A DNA stretch of 64,000 nucleotides from the NCBI GenBank assembly GCA_030141605.1, contig JAQGDQ010000236.1, forward strand, positions 216,001-280,000, read 5' to 3'. Below, one piece after another: positions 1-15,000 of the stretch (its first letter is position 1; each line of letters opens with the position of its first letter). This DNA is from Tubiluchus corallicola. Lineage: Eukaryota; Priapulida; Priapulimorpha; Priapulimorphida; Tubiluchidae. The notes below the pieces were generated by a model. The model worked only from the letters and a program-made list of their open reading frames with translations, searched no databases and was not told the DNA's origin. The position numbers were made by a program, and so were the translations under genes.

Positions 1-79
1 GTGGATGATTCTGCTCCTCCTCCCGATGTCGCCGAAACTCCTCCTCTTTCTTCTTGTACCTCTTTTCCCACTCAGCCAC
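1..79 (-). CDS. CEP120: CEP120 last visible exon (coiled coil), cut by window edge
   Basis: An acceptor (TTTTTTCTCAG on the minus strand) is followed by an open phase-0 frame starting [18 protein letters not shown], which runs off the left edge. The heptad-like Lys/Glu composition continues the coiled coil of the preceding exon (2178-2017, ending DKLMAE). Confidence 0.85.
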   Translation of the reverse strand, partial: MAEWEKRYKKKEEEFRRHREEEQNHP

Positions 80-3000
80 CTGAGAAAAAACAGAAAATCT
101 AAAGCGATGGAAGTATTTTGTTGACCATGCTCCACATGATTGCTGAAAAATTATTAGCTACATAATAAGTCACTTATTAATTACTCCTTATAATATGTGT
201 GCACGCATAGCAAAATCGTCCATAAGTCGGCAATTAATTTTTTCTAGTTATTCACATATCCTGAATCTCCATTTCATGAGGATCATTTTGATACCAAGCT
301 CATCGCTCTATGTTATTTCTGACCTGAGATAATCCACGTTGAAATTGAAATGCATTGCTGCATACTGAAAAACATAACCTTGAGAAAATAGCTGTTAAAG
401 TTAGCCATTGTTTTTTGTTGCTTTTCTACAAAACACTTAGAAACCGTACAAATATTGGTTGGTACGGATTTTGCAAGAACACATTGAAGTTATGTTCAAA
501 TCCAGTAGATGGCTCTTCCTGACGAAGTCTGGGCTTGGCAAGAGAAAAAACCCGAAGCAAAATGACTGCTTCTACTAGCTGCTATCAGAGTTTGAAAATA
601 CAAGTTTTTTTACAATTGCAGTACCAGTTTCTAGCCAGAAAAGTGGGTACAGGGTTATAAAACTAGATTTTTAGTATTTTTTGAACATTTTCTTGATAAT
701 TTGACGCTAGAATATAAAAGTCCAATATATTTAGCATTTGATTTTATAAAAAATAAAAAATCGACATTTAATCAATTTTTTGGTGCACTCTACTTTGAAG
801 CATCATGACGTAGATTTAACTATTCCGACTTATGGATGGTTTTGGTTTGCAAGCACACAAATATTTTGAATTCAAGGGAAGACCAAACAAATAATAAACC
901 CTGTCTGTCCAAACAACATTTATCTGAACCATTTCTGTGACATCATGCCATTTCTTGTCCAAATTTTACATAAGTTACTAAACTGTCATTTCGCCTAGAA
1001 ACTACATTTTACAGCACTGTGACATATGAAACTTAACAGCTGTATAAAAGACATTAAAGCACAAGAAAACACTCTTCGTAAACAACGCTTAAAAACTTCC
1101 TTTTGAAATTTCATATCACTCACGTGCTGTATAATTGCATGCAGGGTTTGCGTTAGCAGTAACGTTGTACAAAACTAGTAAATTTAAACTTCCGTGAGTT
1201 AGTAGTGTCATAATTGTACTAATAATTTGTTCTGGCTTGATTCATGGAATTGAAAATGACAATTGCTGTCGAAACGATCGTCTGTGCTAATAAACAACGT
1301 TTGAAACAAATTTAGATAGCATTGCATAAAGTTTAAAAAAATAATCAAATCATTCGCAGCACACCCATCTCTAACTAATCAAAAGTTTAAATTTCTTTAT
1401 ATGGTCAATAAGATTAAAATAATGTGCTTTTTTGGTGAATCAGTGGCATACACGGGGATGGTGATGCAGCGTCGTTTTATCGGACGGTGCGAATATTTTT
1501 TAATTGGTAAGAATTTTCTTTACCAGTTACGCAAGTCTTTTAAACAGGTAAGTCTAACATGAAGCAAGTCTTTTAAACAAGTAAGTCTAACACAAAGCAA
1601 GTCTTTTAAACAGGTAAGTCTAATACAAAACAAGTCTTTTAAACAGGTAAGTCTAATACAAAGCAGTATAACTTTATATGGAAACGTCTTTAGGATATAC
1701 TTTAAAATTCCCTTATCTTCCCATTTAAGTCTGTATCTTCCCATACAGCTTTTAAATCGGGCTGCCCAACAATTTTATTTAACTCCAAAGATAATAACTT
1801 TAACTGTCTAATAATAATTCTCACTTTTGAAAATCTAGATGTTATAATTTTGTTACCATAAAAGTATTAAAAGTAAACTGTGACATGTCTACATGTCTTG
1901 CCTATTTATGTTGTACATAAAAAATTATAACAATATAGATCACACAGTGGCCTATTATACTATATATTGCAAATAAACAAATTAAGTTTCTGCAATAGCA
2001 TTCATATTAAATGTACCTCAGCCATCAATTTATCTCTTTGTTTTTCTAAATGTCTATTTTTTGCTCTTTCGATATCCAGTAAGGCCTGACCCTCCTCCTT
2101 AGCTTGATGCAAGGCAAACTTAGACCTTTCACGTAATGCATCTCTTTCTTGTTCCCAGTCACTACGAAGCCGTTTAACCTGTAGACCAATAAACACAATG
2201 AACCATTAGGGCATAAAAATGAGTGAAGCCAGTTACAACGAAGCCGTTTAACCTGTAGACCAATAAACACAATGAAACATTAGGGCATAAAAATGAGTGA
2301 AGCCAGCTGTTTAGACATATAGCCTACTTGAATGTATTTTGATTGTGAAGTCAAATCAAATAAGTAAGTAATGTTGTAAGGAATAAGAAGATAACTAAAT
2401 GAACATGTGAAAACTAAACAAACTGAATGAATGTAGGACAAAAAACAAATGAGCAAATACAAGAAATTAAATAAATTGCTGAATATTTAAACTAGTGCAA
2501 GTGAAGATTGCATGACAAACTGTTAATATTTATTGTGAAGGAAAAGCTACCACATTTGATGAATTTTAGTCAATTGGTTAGTCTTACTGAAATAAAAAAC
2601 CAGCAATGGAAACGGCCCCATAAAGAAAATCACCTCCTGCTACGTTGTGATTTTCAATAACTGACAGCAAAAATTTCTCGACTGTTGTTAAAATTTAAAG
2701 CAAATCAAATTCATCTTTTGACACTGAACAGCAAACACTGAATGCCACCTAATATAATTTAATCAACGTTTGCATGCGATCAGATGTCTTAAGATATGGT
2801 GTTGGCATGCAAGTTACTGTAAGTAAGCATTTAACATTTGCTACATTGACAATAACAATGACAATAACATCAACAATGACAATGACAATAACATTAACAA
2901 TGACAATAAGATCAACAATGACAATGACAATAAGATTAACAATGGCAATTACAATAAGATTAACAATGACTATGACAATGACAGTTAACATTAACAATGA

Positions 3001-6000
3001 CTGCAAAAAGAACCATTGTATGTACATTAAGAAAAAGAAAGGAATTAAATTATGATGCATATAAGCTAAAGAATCCGGTTACAAGACAATTAAATTTCTG
3101 ATTATGTAAAATACGCCATTTTAAAGCTACAACAGCCATTTTGCATATAAATATGACAATCTGTAGATATGAAGTTGCATAGCTATACGAGTTGAACTTC
3201 ATATAGTAAAACACAACTGTTACACAATTGTCAGAAAATGTTAATGATTGGTGCAATTTGTTGGATAAAGGTAAAAAAGTGGATGTTTGACTACGCCAAA
3301 GCATTTGACAGTGTTGTACATTCTAAATTATTTGTTAAATTGCATAATTAGGGTGTCTCTGGCAATTTGTACAACTGGATCAAAAATTTTCTGTCCAGTC
3401 GAACATAGCGCGCATCATACCGAGTTTGGCTTTTTTAGACTGGAAATCTGTAATCTCCGACAGCCCACAGGGTAGTACATGGGTACTCCTGTTGTTTGTT
3501 TTATTTATTAATGATTTATCTGAAGTTCTTGATTCTGTTACTTGTAAACTATATACTGATGATTTGAAGATGTATGCTTCATGTACCCACCATTCAGTTT
3601 TTTGTAGTGCTATCGACCAATTAACAGACTAGTCCTACAAATGACAACTTAATAAAGCTGCACATAAGTGTACCATGCTTCATCTAGGATTTGCAATCCT
3701 GATCCTCAGTATTCCCTTGATGGTATTCCTCTTACTCATAGTACCGAATGTAATGATTAGGGTGTTACAGTATCAACGGGCTTGAAATGCTCAACACTCC
3801 GTCAAAATTTTAGTTTCTAAAGCATTTCGTAAACTAAATACGATTTTTTGGTAATTCTACACTAAAAACAAAAATGCACTGTCGACTGCTTGCAAATCTT
3901 ATGTGCATCCCTTGTTGGAGTACTGCTCATCAGTGTGGTCCACGCACCATATGTAAGATATTAACAGCATTGAAAAAGTCCAGAGATATTTTTCTCAGGC
4001 TGTACCAGATGTCAGTTTAATTATGTTTCTTATTCAGACAGATCATCATAACTAAAATTGCAGCCACTCAAATTAAGACACACTCTGATCTTAAGACGGT
4101 AGACAAAGTTTGGCATGAAATGGTGGGTGCAAATTTTGATGATTTTTTTCAGGATGCTTCAACCAGTGAATTGCGTGGTCACAACTTTAAACTGTTTAGG
4201 TCTTTTTCGAGATTAAACGTCTCAAAATTTTCATTTGCTAACAGAGTTGTAAACATTTTGAATGTTGCGGATTCTCATGTAGTTGATGCTACCAGTTTGT
4301 CAGTTTAGTAGTCAATTAGCTAATGTTTGTACTACTTTAATATATGTATAAATGTTAATAAAAAAGTAAAAACAAATTGTTTCTTAATACAGGGAAGAAA
4401 TAATGTACATGTATTAATAACAGGTGCCTTGATGAATGAACTACCTGTTCCTCATTAGCTGCAAGCTCTTTCTCTCGTTTCTCAAGCTTTTCAATAACAA
4501 CCTGGACTTGTTTCTCCATCTCAGTATACTGAGAGATCTTCTTCTTTAATAGCTCCTCACGTTCCTGTTCACGTGACTTCCACTCTGTTGCCAAATTTGA
4601 CAGCAAACGCCGTTCCTTTTCCTTTAACTGTAAATGAGATCAAGTGTATCATGCAGTTAACATGTATATGATACGTATTCATACTGCACAACAACTGCAC
4701 AAGCAAAAAGTTTCAGAGAACAAAATTACCAAATTTTCAATCACTGATTAAAAATTGCAGCCTAAAAGTGACTAATCTTTACTATGTAAGACATCAATAA
4801 ATGTGGCCAGTGTTTGGATTCAAAATAAAACAGTTAATATACGTTTGGTAAAAAATCTCATGCATACAAACAGCACATTCTAATATTAATAACAAGTTCA
4901 TATAAACAAGAGGTGTGGGTTTTCATTCATAAGGTATACAATTAATCAGTGCCATCTACAACTGCTAAACTGGCTGTGTGCTGCAAGTGTGTCAGTGCAC
5001 ACAATGTTCATCTGTGCGAATATGTAGCCCAGTAATAAGATGTATAAATTTTAGTGTTTTTAAGGGCCAATTACTTGTACAATTTTCAACAACAAATTCG
5101 ACATCAGTTAATTGTTGTTCAGCATAATTCACATTTATTAGTTTTGACTTATTGTGTTCACCTGTTGAAAGCATACTAGTCAGTCAATTAAACCGCCTGA
5201 CTAATATTAAAGTAAATCTAACATGATTCACTTATCCGAGAGAAGTGTAAATTAACACATCTCTTCAACTGGAACAAAAGCACGGCATGTGCACAATCGC
5301 TTCATAATGTTACTGGGTAGAAATAATCTTTGACATTTCGAGATTATGATCAAGATTCTAGAACTTTTAAAAGGCTAAATGAAGTTGATTTGGAAGTACA
5401 ACTTGATCCTCTTGTGATGATTTAACATTTAGTGTAACAATAGCTGCTGTGCTCTCTAATGAAGACACTGAAAGAAAACACAGCACGCTGATAAAACTAA
5501 TTAGAATCATGCTGCATTGTACAAAAATGAGCTACCTTTTAAATAAATGCATGTTGCACGTTCGTCACTGTGCGCAGGGTGATATCATAGCACGTAAGAC
5601 ATACATAAAATGAAACGCTTATTATAAGATCTTCACTGACAATTCTTCCGTATTGGTAAAAGGATGCATGTGCAAGGAAGCAGAATCTCCATGTTTCAGC
5701 AAAACTCACTCGCGAAATGAAAAAGCAAATTTCTCTAAAATTGTTGTTGGTGATATCATACTTTCTGGCCTTTGGAAATAAAGGTCACGCAGATTTCTTC
5801 TACAGCTGTGAAAGACCAGGTTCTTATAACATCACCGAAAAACTTAACCCTGCCTCTGCTGTACAGAAGTGTAACACAAGTGAAGAAACGGCTAATCAGG
5901 CCTTGTCATTCATTACAACTTATAAGTACTATATCAGAGGTATTGGATACCCTGTAGTTTACGCATTTGGCTTTGTTGGGCATGTTGTCAATTTTGCAGT

Positions 6001-9000
6001 CTTCTTTCGTAGTAAACGACTCAAAGGCCCTGCCTATACATACATAAGATCGGTGTCTATTGTGGATTTTATTCTGATTCACGTGATTTTATCCTCTGCA
6101 ATAATAACGGAGCACTTTACTAGATGGAAATTCTTTGCTGCCTGGTATTATTCTAAGTTGTTCATCTGTCTCATTAACTATTTAATATTCAGCAGTAATT
6201 ATATAACGGTGGGATTAACTGTGGACAGATATACCGCTGTTTGCCATCCAACAAAAATTCAAAGTCTACGTAAACAGAAAACTGTGAATATAATAATTCT
6301 ACTGGCTTTCTGTTTCTCGTTGATCCTGGTATTTCCAGATTTCTTCAGAAGGTATGTAGTAGAGAAAAGGCATCAGGATGGTACACTAACCTATTCATAT
6401 AAACCAAATCCAGTCGTGGTTAATCACCATGTATATAAGTATTTTTATTCTGTAACCAGAGGGTTATTTGGGCAACTCATACCTACACTGACGGTAGTCA
6501 TACTCAACATTTTAACAATTCACCAATACAGACGTAAAAATGCTAGGATGAAATTATCTACCCAAGTGGGTTCAAGATTTCAAGAAAACGCTATGAAAGA
6601 AGAAAGAAGGCTGTTTATTTTCTTGACAACCATTTCCGCCACATTTCTGTTTTTCACATTCCCTAATACAATTGTTAGTACCATCCTTCGCTACAAATTT
6701 GCTTGGACCAAAGAAGAAGCATTTAAAACTATTCAACAGACGACCAATACCTTGCTGTTCATGAACCACGCTGTTAACATGTACATCTATCTTTTAGTCA
6801 GTTCCGAATTCAGACGATGTTTCAGAGAAGTATTTTCTAATCGTAGTAGGAATACCTTGGCACCTACGGAAACGCCACAAGACAGTAACAAAACACCTGC
6901 AAACAGGACACAGTTTAGCAGTGAACAGCAGCAAACATCAAAGGCTGGAACCAGTGCGGAAACAGAGCTTTTCTAACAGCAGCAAGCACTTAGAATAAAC
7001 CTTTTCCAGGCTTGTCGTTGTTTCTTTTACATTTAATTTATGCACCTTAAGAATTCAAATGAGTAACTTAAAACAATTCTGTAATTAAGAGAAGTTACCC
7101 AGTGAAGTGCAGAAAATGTCCGAAACTAAGACTGGTGCACAGTCATTCAACGAAAGTGAAAAGAACTGATCAATTCCAGCAAGTAAAATGGTGCACAGTC
7201 ATTCAACGAAAGTGAAAAGAACTGCTTAATTCCAGCAATTAAAATGGTGCACAGTCATTCAATGAAAGGGAAAAGAACTGATCAATTCCAGCAATTAAAA
7301 TGCTGCACAGTCATTCAACGAAAGTGAAAAGAACTGATCAATTCCAGCAATTAAAATGGTGCACAGTCATTCAACGAAAGTGAAAAGAACTGATCAATTC
7401 CAGCAATTAAAATGGTGCACAGTCATTCAATGAAAGGGAAAAGAACTGATCAATTCCAGCAATTAAAATGGTGCACAGTCATTCAATGAAAGTGAAAAGA
7501 ACTGATCAATTCCAACAATTATACTGGTGCACAGTTGTTCAATGAAAGGGAAAAGAACTGATCAATTCCAGCAATTAAACTGGTGCACAGTCATTCAATG
7601 AAAGGGAAAAGAACTGATCAATTCCAGCAATTATACTGGTGCACAGTCATTCAATGAAAATGAAAAGAACTGATCAATTCCAGCAATTAAAATGGTACAC
7701 AGTCATTCAATGAAAGGGAAAAGAACTGATCAATTCCAACAATTATACTGGTGCACAGTCATTCAGTGAAAGGGAAAAGAACTGCTCAATTCCAGCAATT
7801 AAAATGGTGCACAGCCTTTCAATGAAAGTGAAAAGAACTGATCAATTTTAGCAATTAAAATGGTGCACAGTCGTTCAATGAAAGGGCAAAGAACTGGTCA
7901 ATTCCAGCAATTAAAATGGTGCACAGTCATTCAATGAAAGTGAAAAAAACTGATCAATTCCAGCAATTAAAATGGTGCACAGTCATTCAATGAAAGGGAA
8001 AAGAACTGCTCAATTCCAACAATTATACTGGTGCACAGTCGTTCAATGAAAGTGAAAAGAACTGATCAATTCCAGCAATTAAAATGGTGCACAGTCATTC
8101 AATGAAAGGGAAAAGAACTGCTCAATTCCAGCAATTATACTGGTGCACAGTCATTCAATGAAAGGGAAAAGAACTGATCAATTCCAGCAATTATACTGGT
8201 GCACAGTCATTCAATGAAAGGGAAAAGAACTGTTCAAGTCCAGCAATTAAAATGGTGCACAGTCGTTCAAAGAAAGGGACAAGAACTGATCAATTCCAGC
8301 AATTAAACTGGTGCAGTCATTCAGTGAAAGGGAAAAGAACTGCTCAATTCCAGCAATTAAACTGGTGCACAGTCGTTCAATGAAAGTGAAAAGAACTGAT
8401 CAATTCCAGCAATTAAAATGGTGCACAGTCATTCAATGAAAGGGAAAAGAACTGATCAATTCCAGCAATTAAAATGGTGCACAGTCATTCAACGAAAGGG
8501 AAAAGAACTGCTCAATTCCAGCAATTACACTGGTGCACAGTCGTTCAACAAAGTGAAAAGAACTGATCAATTCCAGCAATTAAAATGGTGCACAGTCGTT
8601 CAACGAAAGTGAAAAGAACTGATCAATTCCAGCAATTAAAATGGTGCACAGTCGTTCAACGAAAAGAACTGATCAATTCCAGCAATTAAACTGGTGCACA
8701 GTCGTTCAATGAAAGTGAAAAGAACTGATCAATTCCAGCAATTAAAATGGTGCACAGTCGTTCAATGAAAGGGAAAATAAATCCTCAATTCCAGCAATTA
8801 AACTGGTGCACAGTCATTCAACGAAAGTGAAAAGAACTGATCAATTCCAGCAATTAAAATGGTGCACAGTCATTCAATGAAAGGCAAAAGAACTGATCAA
8901 TTCCAGCAATTAAAATGGTGCACAGTCATTCAATGAAAGGGAAAAGAACTGCTCAATTCCAGCAATTACACTGGTGCACAGTCGTTCAACGAAAGTGAAA

Positions 9001-12000
9001 AGAACTGATCAATTCCAGCAATTAAAATGGTGCACAGTCGTTCAACGAAAGTGAAAAGAACTGATCAATTCCAGCAATTAAAATGGTGCACAGTCATTCA
9101 ACGAAAGTGAAAAGAACTGATCAATTCCAGCAATTAAAATGGTGCACAGTCATTCAACGAAAGTGAAAAGAACTGATCAATTCCAGCAATTAAAGTGGTG
9201 CACAGTCATTCAATGAAAGGGAAAAGAACTGATCAATTCCAGCAAATTTACTCATGGCTTTCCACATGACAGGAACGTTTACCTGAACCTGAAATAGTTT
9301 AACAACAATTAAGTCAACTTAATGAAGAATATGACAGCTCATTTTTCCCTGGCTTTATATTAGCCAGAAACATTTAAAGGCAACTGCAGCAGAGAGAGAA
9401 TCAACGGACATTTATCACACTGTGAGTAGCCATAGTTTTACCTGTAATAAAATTTGTCAGATCATCCTCAGCATGTGAAAATAATATTATTGCATGTATA
9501 AATATTAGTAAAGCCTGATTGTTTTTCCCTTGGATTAATAATCTTAGGCTGGAATGCAAAATATGAGTGCATGATCTTGTCGCTTGTCACTCCTAATTAT
9601 TCATTATGAATTATAGCAAGTTGTTAATTTTTACAACAGGATTGTGAGTCCAAATGTTCGCAGTATAAATTTTTGGTACCAACTGTGTTCTGTGCAGTTG
9701 CTTAAGATTAAAATAGACCTGCATTATTTACACCTAGAGTTGAGTGTAAATTCTTGTTTCATTTCATGTTACTGCTTATTTTTAACGCTTTTCAATCAGT
9801 GAATGTTAATGAGGGCGTCTATTTTGTTCATGAAGTGGAAAACTTGGATTTTTTTCTATTTATGTCTAGGCGAAGAATCTCAAATCTAGTGATTAAGTAA
9901 CCTACTTGTCTCCGTGAACAACAGAAAGCAAAATAAGAAATTATACAATGTTGAAAAAGAATGAAATTATTGTATTGAGTGAATCACTTCACTTGCTTCT
10001 TTGTTGGAGAGCAGAGGAAACCAGAAAAAGCTATGGACAATAAAAACAAAGCATTAAATTGTAGATACGACTTATTTTACATGACTAATATATGATTAAG
10101 TAGTGCCGAATTTAAGTGGCTTTAATATGATATCCTTTGATCTTTTTATACAACTTGCAAGCTGGAATCCACTGTTCAAAGGCGCAGCCTGCTGAATGAT
10201 GGCAGTTGTGGCAAGACAGGCACCTGGACCATTATCAAGGATTATGAAGGATATCGCTCTAAGATGAGTCATGAATCGACAGTGTTTTAACCGTATTTAT
10301 ACATTTCTTGTCTTTGCGAGGTTTAAAATCCGGAACTACCTTAGCGAATAAAACCGCCCACAGTGAGTAACGAACCCAGGCAATCACTAGGGTTGAGCAT
10401 TCTCTACCAGAAAGCGAACTTGAATCAAATTGAATTTGTGACTTTCAACCTCGAACCAAACCATATTTTAGCATTTTCAAATCCGAATCGAATTCGAATC
10501 CAGTTTTAATAATTTTCTAAAAAAATGTTCGAATCACTGATAAAAAGCGGTCTCTCGAAGATTATGCATATTACTTCATTTAATTCTGCAGTAAAAACAC
10601 TAATAATACGTTCAAAAATTGCGCATAGAAATCACAGCTAAAATTTGCTAATTGCACGATGTTTCGAATGCTTTAATGATAATGAACTGTATGTAGGTTG
10701 AAAGGCTGAATTACAATAATCTATAATTTTAGGTGTGAATCGAATTCGAATGTAAAAAAACTTGTTAGAATTGATTTTGAACATTCAAACTCGATGCTCG
10801 CTCTTGGTGATCAAGCAGCACTCAAGTATACACAGCATACATGACTATAATTTGAACAGTAAATCTTTTTAGTTTTCATTTACCTGGGATATATGCAAAA
10901 TGATGTTGCATGGTCTCTGTAATTGTCAAAGGTTATAGATATTACTTGTTTGTCTGCATTCTGCACTGCTGTTATCAGTTGTAATACATGCTGCTGCGTT
11001 TGCCACTATGATAACACCTTGTGTTGGAGATATGGTCCGCAGCTCATTCTCAAAATCGATTTCTACTAATAAAATATCTGAGCTTTGCAAAAATACCTGC
11101 AGTTTTCTTTAACTTTTTTTACCAATATGGGTAAACCGATTCATATCATCGTCAACACCGTCACATACTATCAGATTACTGCCATTATGCAGCCAAACAT
11201 ATTTTATATTGTACCGGACACTTTAAGTCCAAAATCTGGTAAAAATTATTATTAAGATCCAGTCCGAGTCTGTTGAGAAAAATCCGATATTTACCTGACT
11301 TTCGACTGCACAAGAAATCCAAGTAGATGCAGCGTTTTGTATTGTGATAGACAGAACGAACAGTGGCTACTGGCTACAAGCTAAACGTTACTTTTTGCTA
11401 CATTAAATTTTGCAGTTTTGGGTATTTAGCCACTATGCGTATTTATAACTTCAAATATTTGGTACCCTTCTAGAATTTCTAAAAACATAACTTTTTGGAT
11501 TCTGAAGGCTATTACAGCTATTCCACGCGTATATCTACAAGCATGCTACTGCTGTAAAGAACAGCAAGCAAGTAAACGGTACCAGAATGGTTAATGAAGT
11601 GTTGAAATTAACGATAAGATCTCATTAGCTAGATGATCTGGCCGTCTGGGATATACACATATATGTCCGGGTCCAATCGGGATCTAGTCTGGTTTGGGTA
11701 GCAAAAATCCGGATCTGGTCTGTGTCCTGTGCAGAACAAAGTTTGAGTTTGCCACTGAATAATATTTACATTGTTTTGATACACTTAACACCCAATTTCT
11801 TTGTTTTCATCCACTAACTAGTCTTTGTTAATTCTTTGTAAGTACAAATTTATAAAGTTAATTAATTACAGGATGTAAAGATAAGGTTTGTGCCATCAGC
11901 AGAAAGATGCCGTATCAGTAGCAAGAGTTAAGTTAATAAGGCAGATAAGGAAAAACAGTGGTTCCTTCATAGATCCTTGAAGTATACAGCATGGTTTACT

Positions 12001-15000
12001 TTAGGAAGACCGAATCAGTATACTATTTATTGGCGAACTGCTGCCAAATGCAGAGCTAAGATGTAAAAAGATCCAAGATAACATCTCTCATGATTTAATT
12101 TATGCATAGGAATTTCAAGCTCTGTCGAATGTAGGTGAAAATAGCACAGGTAAAAATGGCACGGTAAAAATGGTACAGGATAAAATGGCATGGTAAAAGT
12201 GGCACAGGAAAAAAATGGCACGGTAAAAATGGCATTTTTTCCTGTGCCACTTTTTCCTGTGCAATTTTTTTCTTGTGCCATTTTACCTACTTTTCCATTT
12301 GTGCCATTTTTTTCCCTGTGGCATTTTTTCCTGTGGCATTTTTTTCTGTGCCATTTTTACCGTGCCATTTTTTTCTTGTGTTTGGATTCAAAATAAAACT
12401 GTTAATATACTTTAGTAAAAAACCTCAAGCATACAAACAGCACATTCTAATATTAATAACAAGTTCATATAAACAAGAGGTGTGGGTTTTCATTTATAAG
12501 GCATACAATTAATCAGTGCCATCTACAACTGCTAAACTGGCTGTGTGCTGCAAGTGTGTCAGTGCACACAATGTTCATCTGTGCGAATATGTAGCCCAGT
12601 AATAAGATGTACAAGTTTTAGTGTTTTTAAGGGTCAAATATTAACCATTAGTTAATTGTTGTTCAGCATAATTCACATTTATTAGTTTTGGCTTATTGTG
12701 TTCACCTGTTGAAAGCATACTAGTCAGTCAATTAAACCGCCTGACTAATATTAAAGTAAATCTAACATGATTCACTTATCCGAGAGAAATGTAAATTAAC
12801 ACATCTCTTCAACTGCAACAAAAGCACGGCATGTGCACAATCTCTTCATAATGTTACTGGGTAGAAATAATCTTTGACTTTTCGCGATCATGATCAAGAT
12901 TCTAGAACTTTGAAAAGGCTAAATGAAGTTGATTTGGAAGTACAACTTGATCCTCTTGTGATGATTTGATATTTAGTAACAATTTAATTTGTTTGGCATT
13001 CAATCTGTCCAACCTGGGTAAATTCAACAACAGCTCTACCTGCTTTCTCCAAAGAAGACTCGCCTACTTTTAAAGACAAGATAACAATAGTACAAACTGC
13101 TGTGTTCTCTAATGAAGACATGGAAGTAAAACACAGCATGCTGATAAAACTAATCAGAATCATGCTGCTTTGTACAGAAATTAGCTACCTTTTAATTAAA
13201 TGCATGTTGCACGTTCATCACTGTGCGCAGGGTGATACCATAGCACGATAGACATACATAAAATGAAACGCTTATTATAAGATCTTCACTGACAATTCTT
13301 CGGTCTTTGTAAAAGGATGCATGTGCAAGGAAGCAGAATCTCCATGTTTCAGCAAAACTCACTCGCAAAATGAAAAAGCAAATTTCTCTAAAATTGTTAT
13401 TGGTGATATCATACTTTCTGGCCTTTGGAAATCAAGGTCACGCGGATTTCTTCTACAGCTGTGAAAGACCAGGTTCTTATAACATCACCGAAAAACTTAG
13501 CCCTGCCTCTGCTGTACAGAAGTGTAACACAAGTGAAGAAATGGCTAATCAAGACTTGTCATTCATTACAACTTATAAGTACTATATCAGAGGTATTGGA
13601 TACCCTGTAGTTTACGCATTTGGCTTTGTTGGGCATGTTGTCAACTTTGCAGTCTTCTTTCGTAGTAAAAGACTCAAAGGCCCTGCCTATACATACATAA
13701 GATCGCTGTCTATTGCGGATTTTATTCTGATTCACGTGATTTTATCCTCTGCAATAATAACCGAGCACTTTACTAGATGGAAATTCTTTGCTGCCTGGTA
13801 TTATTCAAAGTTGTTCATCTGTCTCATTAACTATTTAATATTCAGCAGTAATTATATAAAGGTGGGATTAACTGTGGACAGATATACCGCTGTTTGCCAT
13901 CCAACAAAAATTCAAAGTCTACGTAAACAGAAAACTGTGAATATAATAATTCTACTGGCTTTCTGTTTCTCGTTGATCCTGGTATTTCCAGATTTCTTCA
14001 GAAGGTATGTAGTAGAGAAAAGGCATCAGGATGGTACACTAACCTATTCATATAAACCAGATCCAGTCGTGGTTAATCACCATTTATATAAGTATTTTTA
14101 TTCTGTAACCAGAGGGTTATTTGGGCAACTCATACCTACACTGACGGTAGTCGTACTCAACATTTTAACAATCCGCCAATACAGACGTAAAAATGCCAGG
14201 ATGAAATTATCTACCCAAGTGGGTTCAAGATTTCAAGAAAACGCTATGAAAGAAGAAAGAAGGCTGTTTATTTTCTTGACAACCATTTCCGCCACATTTC
14301 TGTTTTTCACATTCCCTAATACAATTGTTAATACCATCGTTCGCTACAAATTTGCATGGACCAAAGAAGAAGCTTTTGAAACTATTCGACGGACTGCCAA
14401 TATCTTGCTGTTCATGAACCATGCTGTTAACATGTACATCTATCTTTTAGTCAGTTCCGAATTCAGACGATGTTTCAGAGAAGTATTTTCTAATCGTAGA
14501 AGGAATTCCTTGGCACCTATGGAAATGCCACAAGACAATAACAAAACACCTGCAAACAGAAAACAGTTTAGCAGTGAACAGCAGCAAACACCAAAGGCTG
14601 GAACCAGTGCGAAAACAGAACTTTTCTAACAGCAGCAAGCACTTAGAATAAACCTTTTCCAGGCTTGTCGTTGTTTCTTTTACATTTAATTTATGCACCT
14701 TAAGAATTCAAATGAGTAACTTAAAACAACTCTGTAATTAAGAAAAGTCACCCAGTGAAGTGCAGAAAATGTCCGAAACTAAAACTGGTGCACAGTCATT
14801 CAACGAAAGTGAAAAGAACTGATCAATTCCAGCAATTAAAATGGTGCACAGTCGTTCAACGAAAAGGAAAAGAACTGATCAATTCCAGCAATTAAAATGG
14901 TGCACAGTCGTTCAACGAAAAGGAAAAGAACTGATCAATTCCAGCAATTAAAATGGTGCACGGTCATTCAATGAAAGGGAAAAGAACTGATCAATTCCAG

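Larger units (their letters stand above)
4806..12135 (+). repeat. Duplicon 1 (about 7.3 kb) carrying GPCR paralogue 1
   Basis: From GTGTTTGGATTCAAAATAAA to the foldback element at about 12140, this unit is colinear with 12372-17730 and 18842-25245. It contains about 0.9 kb of 5' flank, the receptor gene, a 56-bp minisatellite and about 2.9 kb of AT-rich 3' flank. No gene was recognised in 9,247-12,135; that flank is simply repeated in the other two units. Unlike the other two, no foldback arm abuts its left edge. Confidence 0.9.

Noticed and set aside
2749-3060. Val/Ile-rich and Thr/Met-rich frames on opposite strands
   Set aside because: Product of the AATGAC-type simple repeat.
6572-6769. 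Minus-strand frames inside the GPCR genes (also 14225-14422 and 20565-20762)
   Set aside because: Antisense shadows of the conserved receptor sequence.
7131-9246. CRISPR-like look of regularly spaced repeats
   Set aside because: Units are contiguous 56-bp tandem repeats without unique spacers, in a eukaryotic intron.
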